This document shows, piece by piece, positions 59,797 to 64,000 of a DNA stretch of 64,000 bases (the first letter of the stretch is position 1; each line of letters starts with the position of its first letter). The translations under genes and the position numbers were made by a program. This DNA is from Bradyrhizobium sediminis. GTDB taxonomy: Bacteria > Pseudomonadota > Alphaproteobacteria > Rhizobiales > Xanthobacteraceae. The stretch lies in assembly GCF_018736105.1 (NCBI RefSeq), contig NZ_CP076135.1, forward strand, positions 1,424,001 to 1,488,000, read 5' to 3'. The notes beneath the pieces were generated by a model that searched no databases, was not told the origin of the DNA, and was given only the letters and a program-made list of their open reading frames with translations.

Positions 59797-60516
59797 TCAG
59801 CGCCCGCACAGCATGCCGTTGGGATCGTTGCCGTCATCGACGGGCGGCGTGACCGTCGGCGTCGCATCTGCATATTCGGTGGTGGTGCAAAGCCCCGCCG
59901 CAGCGCCACAGGCGAAAGTCCAGGGCGGATTGCCGGTCTTCTGAATGGTGTATTTGCCGCCGGTGAAGGTGATGACCGCGGTATCGCCGGGCTTGATCAG
60001 GTCGATGCACTGGAAGATCAGGGTGCAGACCCGCGAGGCGCCATTGTCCCGCAGCACCACGGTGGTCTTGCCGCGCTGGGACAGGATATCGAGCACGGTA
60101 CCGCGCACGCCGATGGTCGCGACCTGGGTCTGGATCTTGTAGGCGGCCTTGTCCGAATGGCCGGTGACGAAGCGGAACGCGCCGGTGGTCAGCCTGATCG
60201 AGATGTCGCGATAGCTGTGTTCGTCGTCGAACACGGTGCGGTCGAGCTTGAGCGTCGAATTGGGGCCGAGCGATAGGTTGGTGCTGTCGGCCATCACCAG
60301 CCGCGCCGCGCTGTCGAGGCCGGTGCGCACGATCTCGTCGCGCAGCACGCTGTCGCCGACGTTGATCTGGCTGGTCGCCGATCCCGCGACGCGGACGACT
60401 TCGTTCTTGATGACGGTGGCCTCGCCGACGCGCGTTTGCGCGAGAGCAGGACTTGCCGCAAGCCCCGCCGTAAGGCAAAGCGCGCAGATAAAGATAACGC
60501 CGTGACGCCAATTCAT
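59797..60516 (-). CDS. FecR-domain secreted protein
   Basis: A 239-residue protein with a signal peptide (GVIFICALCLTAGLAASPAL, AQ) and a FecR domain: NVGDSVLRDEIVRTGLDSAA, RLVMADSTNLSLGPNSTLKL, YRDISIRLTTGAFRFVTGHS, YKIQTQVATIGVRGTVLDIL. No N-terminal sigma-binding tail and no sigma factor nearby, so it is the free periplasmic type, not an anti-sigma. Four Cys residues lie in the C-terminal part. It shares a transcript with the barrel gene downstream. Confidence 0.9.
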   Translation of the reverse strand: MNWRHGVIFICALCLTAGLAASPALAQTRVGEATVIKNEVVRVAGSATSQINVGDSVLRDEIVRTGLDSAARLVMADSTNLSLGPNSTLKLDRTVFDDEHSYRDISIRLTTGAFRFVTGHSDKAAYKIQTQVATIGVRGTVLDILSQRGKTTVVLRDNGASRVCTLIFQCIDLIKPGDTAVITFTGGKYTIQKTGNPPWTFACGAAAGLCTTTEYADATPTVTPPVDDGNDPNGMLCGR

Positions 60517-60700
60517 TTCATGACCGATCGATTTATCCCGTATCGTACCGGATCGCATGCGCAAGCGATGTTGTAAATTTATCACAAGCGGCGCCTTATG
60601 ACTCCGATGGTTAGTGACGGCGAATTTGAAATGCGTTCAATGCAATGGACTTAAAAATTCGGCCCGCCCACACTCGATATTCCTGCAACGCCCTCCATCC

Positions 60701-62005
60701 GTGATCCCCGTGCGCGAATCACCTTCTGTTCCCAGGAATCCGGCTGCGCGGAATACGGCCATTGCCGCCATCATTTTCGTCATTGCCCATCTCGCGATGC
60801 TCGTTGGCGTGACTACACCGGAAAAATTCTATTTCGACGAAGTCCATTACGTGCCGGCCGCGCGGCAGATGCTGGAGCCGGTGATGCCCAATCCGGTGCT
60901 CAACCCGATGCACCCGCCGCTGGCCAAGCAGCTGATCGCCTTGTCGATCCGGAGCTTCGGGGATGGGCCGCTGGGCTGGCGCTACCCCGGTGTCCTGTTC
61001 GGAGCACTTTCGATCGTCGCAGTGTATCTGTGCGGTCTGGCGCTGTTCGCGAAACCGGGCCCTGCGGTCGCCGCCAGTCTCATCGCCTTCTTCAACCAGA
61101 TGCTGTTCGTGCAGTCGCGGATCGCGATGCTGGATATCTTTGCGCTGGCGTTCGGGCTGTTCGGGATCGCGGCGTTCATGCATGGCTTCCGGCAAGCGCG
61201 GCCGCATCTGGCCTTCGCGCTCGCCGGCCTCGCCTTCGGTCTTGCGGCCGCCTGCAAATGGAGCGGATTGTTCGCGCTCGCCGTCTGCATCGTCATCGTG
61301 GCCGCGATCCGCCTGATGCAGGGTTGGCGCACGCAGTTCGCCGACGGCCGTGATGGCGACTGGTACCGGCCCGGGCTGTGGCCCGATTTCCGTTATTATC
61401 ACTTCGCCGCCTGCTTCGTGCTGCTGCCGGCGGTGGTCTATCTCGCAACCTTCGTCCCGCTCCATGGCTTGTCGGCGAGCGGCCTCGTTGAAGCCCAGCG
61501 CCGGATTTTCAGCGACAACACCACGACCGCGATTGCAGGGCACACCTATATGAGCGCGTGGCCGTCCTGGCCGTTGCTGGTGCGGCCGGTCTGGTATCTG
61601 TTCGACAAGATCGGCGACGACCGGATCGCGGCGGTGGTGTTGCTCGGCAACCCCGTGGTGCTGTGGGCGGCGCTGCCGGCGCTGGCGATCTGCCTGCGCG
61701 ACTGGATCGTGACGCGCCGGGCCGATGCGTTCCTGGTCCTGGCGTTTTATTTCGGGCCTTATCTGGCCTGGGCGCTGCTGCCGCGAACGCTCGGCTTCCT
61801 GTATTATTATCTGCCGGCCGCCACCTTCGCGAGCCTGGCTCTGGTCTATGTGCTGCGGCGGGGCAACAGCCCGCGCTGGCTGCTATGGGCCTTCGTCGCG
61901 GTCGCTTGTGCGGGCTTCGCCGCGATGCTGCCGATCTCGGCGGCGTTCGTCGGGACGTCGATGGAGACGTTCGTCCGGCTGATGCTTTTCCAGAGCTGGA
62001 TTTAG
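60701..62005 (+). CDS. GT39/PMT-type membrane glycosyltransferase
   Basis: About 434 residues, roughly ten membrane helices. The first loop has FYFDEVHYVPAARQMLEPVM with the Asp-Glu pair of GT39 (PMT_2/ArnT-like) enzymes, then HPPLAKQLIALSIRSFGDGP and GWRYPGVLFGALSIVAVYLC as in yeast-type PMT. It would transfer a sugar from a polyprenyl-phosphate donor to protein or lipid on the outer face of the inner membrane. The start is uncertain; GTG 60701 is used, with GTG 60614 possible. Single gene. Confidence 0.88.
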   Translation: MIPVRESPSVPRNPAARNTAIAAIIFVIAHLAMLVGVTTPEKFYFDEVHYVPAARQMLEPVMPNPVLNPMHPPLAKQLIALSIRSFGDGPLGWRYPGVLFGALSIVAVYLCGLALFAKPGPAVAASLIAFFNQMLFVQSRIAMLDIFALAFGLFGIAAFMHGFRQARPHLAFALAGLAFGLAAACKWSGLFALAVCIVIVAAIRLMQGWRTQFADGRDGDWYRPGLWPDFRYYHFAACFVLLPAVVYLATFVPLHGLSASGLVEAQRRIFSDNTTTAIAGHTYMSAWPSWPLLVRPVWYLFDKIGDDRIAAVVLLGNPVVLWAALPALAICLRDWIVTRRADAFLVLAFYFGPYLAWALLPRTLGFLYYYLPAATFASLALVYVLRRGNSPRWLLWAFVAVACAGFAAMLPISAAFVGTSMETFVRLMLFQSWI

Positions 62006-62019
62006 TAGCGTAAGACTGA

Positions 62020-62048
62020 TCAGCCCGCGCAACGAATGCGCGGGCTGA
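62020..62048. terminator. Strong stem-loop between convergent genes
   Basis: TCAGCCCGCGCA pairs perfectly with TGCGCGGGCTGA over 12 bp with loop ACGAA. It lies between the stop of the glycosyltransferase (62005) and the stop of the OmpA-like gene (62074) and so can serve both directions, although neither side has a good T-tract. Confidence 0.6.
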
Positions 62049-62073
62049 AAAATCATGTTGCAGCGATCGACCG

Positions 62074-62718
62074 TTACTTCGAAGCGGTCTTGGTATCCAT
62101 GTTGACGACCTGAACGCGGCGGTTGGTCGGGTCCATCGGCGCGCTCGGATCCTTCGGCTTGGTCTCGCCGTAGCCGACGGTGACGAGATCGGAGCCGTTG
62201 ATGCCGTATTTCTCGGTGAGATACCGCTTGATGGTGTCGGCGCGGCGCTCGGACAGGTCCTGGTTGTAGGGCTCGCTGCCGATCGCATCGGTGTGGCCGG
62301 CGACGACGAAGGTCGAACCCTTCAGGCTGGCGTCCGAGAGCGCCTTGCCGAGTTCCTGCACCGACGACATCGAGGTCTTGCTGATCTCCGCCGAATTGTA
62401 GTCGAACTGAATCTCGAGGTCGATCTTCGGCTTGGTCGCTGCGATCTCGGCGATTTCCTGGCGTTCGCCGAGCGAGAGCGAGCGCGTCTTGCGATTGCGC
62501 AGGCTGTCGACGAAACTGATTTCCTTGGCCTGGACGGCCGGATCGGCCTGCGGCCCGGCCGACAGGCCGCGGGTCAGCGGCTTCTTCGGCTGCAGGGCAT
62601 TCAGGATCTGGTCTGCCGAGACCTTGTTGTCGCCGGCAAGCGCAATGCCGGCCGTCATCGACAGCGCGGCACCGAGCGCAATCGCTGCAGTGGCAGTAAG
62701 TCTGTGAAGGCTGGTCAT
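62074..62718 (-). CDS. OmpA-family peptidoglycan-associated protein
   Basis: A 214-residue protein with a signal peptide (LTATAAIALGAALSMTAGIA, LA) and a C-terminal OmpA domain: IDLEIQFDYNSAEISKTSMS, GKALSDASLKGSTFVVAGHT, DAIGSEPYNQDLSERRADTI, KRYLTEKYGINGSDLVTVGY. The Asp and Arg that bind diaminopimelate are kept (HTDAIGS, LSERRA). The middle linker is charged. GAGGATACG precedes the ATG. It ties the envelope to peptidoglycan. Confidence 0.94.
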   Translation of the reverse strand: MTSLHRLTATAAIALGAALSMTAGIALAGDNKVSADQILNALQPKKPLTRGLSAGPQADPAVQAKEISFVDSLRNRKTRSLSLGERQEIAEIAATKPKIDLEIQFDYNSAEISKTSMSSVQELGKALSDASLKGSTFVVAGHTDAIGSEPYNQDLSERRADTIKRYLTEKYGINGSDLVTVGYGETKPKDPSAPMDPTNRRVQVVNMDTKTASK

Positions 62719-63101
62719 CGTCGTATCCTCGCTGTTACGCCTGATGGCGCTTTGATGGTCGAACGTTAGACCGGGCGAAGGGCCGTGGATGTGACTTGGC
62801 TCACATTGCTGGACGGACCAAGACCCGGGCTTTCCTGGCGGTCGTTGCGGCCGGCGAAGCCGTTCGATCGCTCCCCTGCCCGAAGTGATCCAGGTCACCG
62901 TCGGCGCGCGGGGACCGGACCAGTTTTTCATATGGGGATAGGTCCCCGTGCTGGCCATGGTGGTTGCCTCAAACCCGGTCTTAATACCGTCATACCGTCG
63001 CCGTAGCGCCGATCTGCGAACAAGAAATTGGCCAGATGGCCATCTAGAAAACCCGCTCGCGAAGAAAAACAACAAAACAAACAAAGCGATGCAGGGGACG
63101 C
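62719..63101. other. Intergenic region upstream of the OmpA-like gene
   Basis: About 380 bp. No gene seen. It contains a palindrome GTGATCCAGGTCAC near 62885-62898 that is CRP/FNR-like in shape but lacks the TTG/CAA ends, and an A-rich run (AAGAAAAACAACAAAAC) near 63060. Confidence 0.35.
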
Positions 63102-63410
63102 GTGTATCAGTCAGTAAAGCGGCAGTATGAGTATGGATATCGGGCGGGCCGGCCGGATCAGACGAGTCCCACGAGTTCGATGCCGGTATTGATCGGCGCG
63201 GCCATGATCGCGGCGGCGATCCTGCTGTCGACGCTGATCACGGCGCTGGGCTCCCGCTATACGGCCGTCGAGAGCCCCAGCGAGGAAAGCGCCTGGCTGG
63301 TCGACCGCCTCACCGGCAATGTCTACCGGTGCCAGGCCGCGGAGCGCGGCAAGGCGTCTTGCGACCCCGACATCGCTACCGGGGCGATCGCCCAGCGGCC
63401 GAAGCGTTGA
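63102..63410 (+). CDS. Small single-pass membrane protein
   Basis: A 102-residue protein: polar N-terminus (YQSVKRQYEYGYRAGRPDQT), one membrane helix at about 28-48 (PVLIGAAMIAAAILLSTLIT, A), and a periplasmic or cytosolic tail with two cysteines (WLVDRLTGNVYRCQAAERGK, ASCDPDIATG). The tail phrase DRLTGNVYRC resembles short exported proteins of Bradyrhizobium. GTG 63102 has AGGGGA upstream; ATG 63180 would keep only the helix and tail. Family not recognised. Confidence 0.65.
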   Translation: MYQSVKRQYEYGYRAGRPDQTSPTSSMPVLIGAAMIAAAILLSTLITALGSRYTAVESPSEESAWLVDRLTGNVYRCQAAERGKASCDPDIATGAIAQRPKR

Positions 63411-63586
63411 ACGGTCGCTGCAGCGTCTGAATCCGCTACGGATCGGCTCCGGCGGGGAGCGCGATGGGACTCCCGCTTCCCGCGTTGCAGCACGCAAAAA
63501 GTTCTTCCTCCTGGAAACGCCTCGGCGGCGTCTGCGTAGTACGAAAGCCGGCAATTTGCTGGCTTCATTCGTTGGCGAGGTTTCCC

Positions 63587-63835
63587 ATGAAGATATTGAT
63601 CGCCGCCGCCATGTTCTCGGCCCTGGCCCTGACGCCGGCATCCGCGAAGATGATGGCCTGCACCGGCGAGAACATGGCCAAGAGCAACGGCATGATGTCG
63701 GGCATGCCCGACGGCCCCGGCAAGATGGCCATGGCCAAGGAGATGGGCATGGCCAATACGGACATCAGCAAGGGCAAAATGCGCGGCGCCTGCATGCATT
63801 ACATGAAGGCCCAGAAGATGGGCGCCGCCAAGTAA
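63587..63835 (+). CDS. Small Met-rich secreted protein
   Basis: An 82-residue protein with a Sec signal peptide (MKILIAAAMFSALALTPASA) and a mature part very rich in methionine (KMMACTGENMAKSNGMMSGM, MAMAKEMGMANTDISKGKM), ending with CMHYMKAQKM. Two cysteines. Met-x-x-Met and His/Cys/Met groupings are typical of periplasmic Cu(I)-binding peptides; this is inference. GAGG precedes the ATG and an intrinsic terminator follows. Confidence 0.75.
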   Translation: MKILIAAAMFSALALTPASAKMMACTGENMAKSNGMMSGMPDGPGKMAMAKEMGMANTDISKGKMRGACMHYMKAQKMGAAK

Positions 63836-63861
63836 AGCCGCTCGAGGTAATTGCCTTTCCG

Positions 63862-63887
63862 CGCCGCCCATGGGCGGCGTGGCTTTT
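63862..63887 (+). terminator. Intrinsic terminator after the Met-rich gene
   Basis: CGCCGCCCATGGGCGGCG is an 18-bp perfect palindrome (seven-base stem) followed by TGGCTTTT. It begins 27 bp after the stop at 63835. Confidence 0.75.
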
Positions 63888-63919
63888 CCCGCGCGCGAAT
63901 CCCGTTACATTGCCGCGCG

Positions 63920-64000
63920 ATGCCCCGCAGCGTTACATCCCGTCCCCTGACCAAGACCGCGGCGCGCCGGATCTGGCTGCGCGCCCAGCGGCTCGATAGC
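63920..64000 (+). CDS. Start of a probable winged-helix (YcaQ-like) protein, cut by window edge
   Basis: 27 codons are visible from ATG 63920: MPRSVTSRPLTKTAARRIWL, RAQRLDS. The phrase ARRIWLRAQRL matches the N-terminus of winged-helix proteins related to YcaQ/AlkZ interstrand-crosslink glycosylases, which begin with a similar ARRIALxAQGL helix. The rest lies outside the window, so the assignment is tentative. Confidence 0.55.
   Translation, partial: MPRSVTSRPLTKTAARRIWLRAQRLDS

Noticed and set aside
62885..62898. Palindrome GTGATCCAGGTCAC upstream of the OmpA-like gene
   Set aside because: Lacks the TTG/CAA ends required for FixK/FNR and is far (about 170 bp) from the start codon.
1..64000. 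CRISPR arrays, prophage or intact IS elements
   Set aside because: No regularly spaced direct repeats, no cas, transposase, integrase or phage structural gene was seen on either strand.

Overview
The window looks like chromosome from a Bradyrhizobium-type alphaproteobacterium (Nitrobacteraceae). Reasons: high GC; a napEDABC operon headed by a perfect FixK/FNR palindrome; FlbD- and SciP-type flagellar regulators; DUF2277, DUF4112 and DUF3309 small proteins; a phospholipid N-methyltransferase next to mnmA; and several intergenic palindromic repeats of the kind scattered through Bradyrhizobium genomes. No phage, plasmid, CRISPR array or intact insertion sequence was seen.

Layout. 0-9 kb: mostly small unrelated genes (secreted and membrane proteins, a cytochrome P450, a stand-alone Fis-type regulator, an SDR, a J-domain protein) separated by long repeat-bearing gaps. 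9.4-10.2 kb: remains of an AraC regulator and a divergent outer-membrane barrel gene, joined by an internal deletion. 10.3-12.8 kb: msrA-msrB and a RecD-like helicase. 12.9-17.2 kb: periplasmic nitrate reductase napEDABC. 17.4-18.6 kb: a luciferase-like monooxygenase. 19.0-31.4 kb: a sulfonate/organosulfur region with two ABC transporters, three substrate-binding proteins, a TauD-like dioxygenase, metY, and a complete ssuADCB plus flavin reductase set. 32.0-40.1 kb: flagellar block (fliF-fliG-fliH-fliN-flbD, sciP, fliK-flgD, all on the minus strand). 40.4-42.6 kb: mnmA, a PmtA-like methyltransferase and tRNA(CAU). 42.6-46.8 kb: secreted proteins, including a 973-residue propeller/cysteine-repeat protein, framed by two inward-facing FixK-type boxes. 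47-57.4 kb: metabolic genes (GMC oxidoreductase, MarR plus enoyl-CoA hydratase, FAD dehydrogenase plus ThDP enzyme behind another FixK-type box, slyX, trhO, ggt, FKBP, cupin). 57.5-64 kb: two VOC proteins, an FecR/outer-membrane barrel pair, a GT39-type membrane glycosyltransferase, an OmpA-family protein, a Met-rich secreted protein and the start of a probable winged-helix (YcaQ-like) gene.

Two regulatory themes link distant parts. Low-oxygen control: TTGA-N6-TCAA boxes precede nap, the cysteine-repeat secreted protein, a small secreted protein and the ThDP enzyme operon. Cell-cycle/flagellar control: CtrA-like TTAG-N7-TTAA sites precede sciP and the free-standing relative of the FlbD DNA-binding domain. 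Sulfur acquisition forms the third theme: uptake (two ABC systems), desulfonation (SsuD plus flavin reductase, TauD-like enzyme), sulfide assimilation (MetY) and methionine sulfoxide repair (MsrAB).

The most unusual content is the FixK-framed secreted cluster at 43.1-46.9 kb, followed by the stand-alone FlbD-like HTH protein and the AraC/OMP deletion scar.
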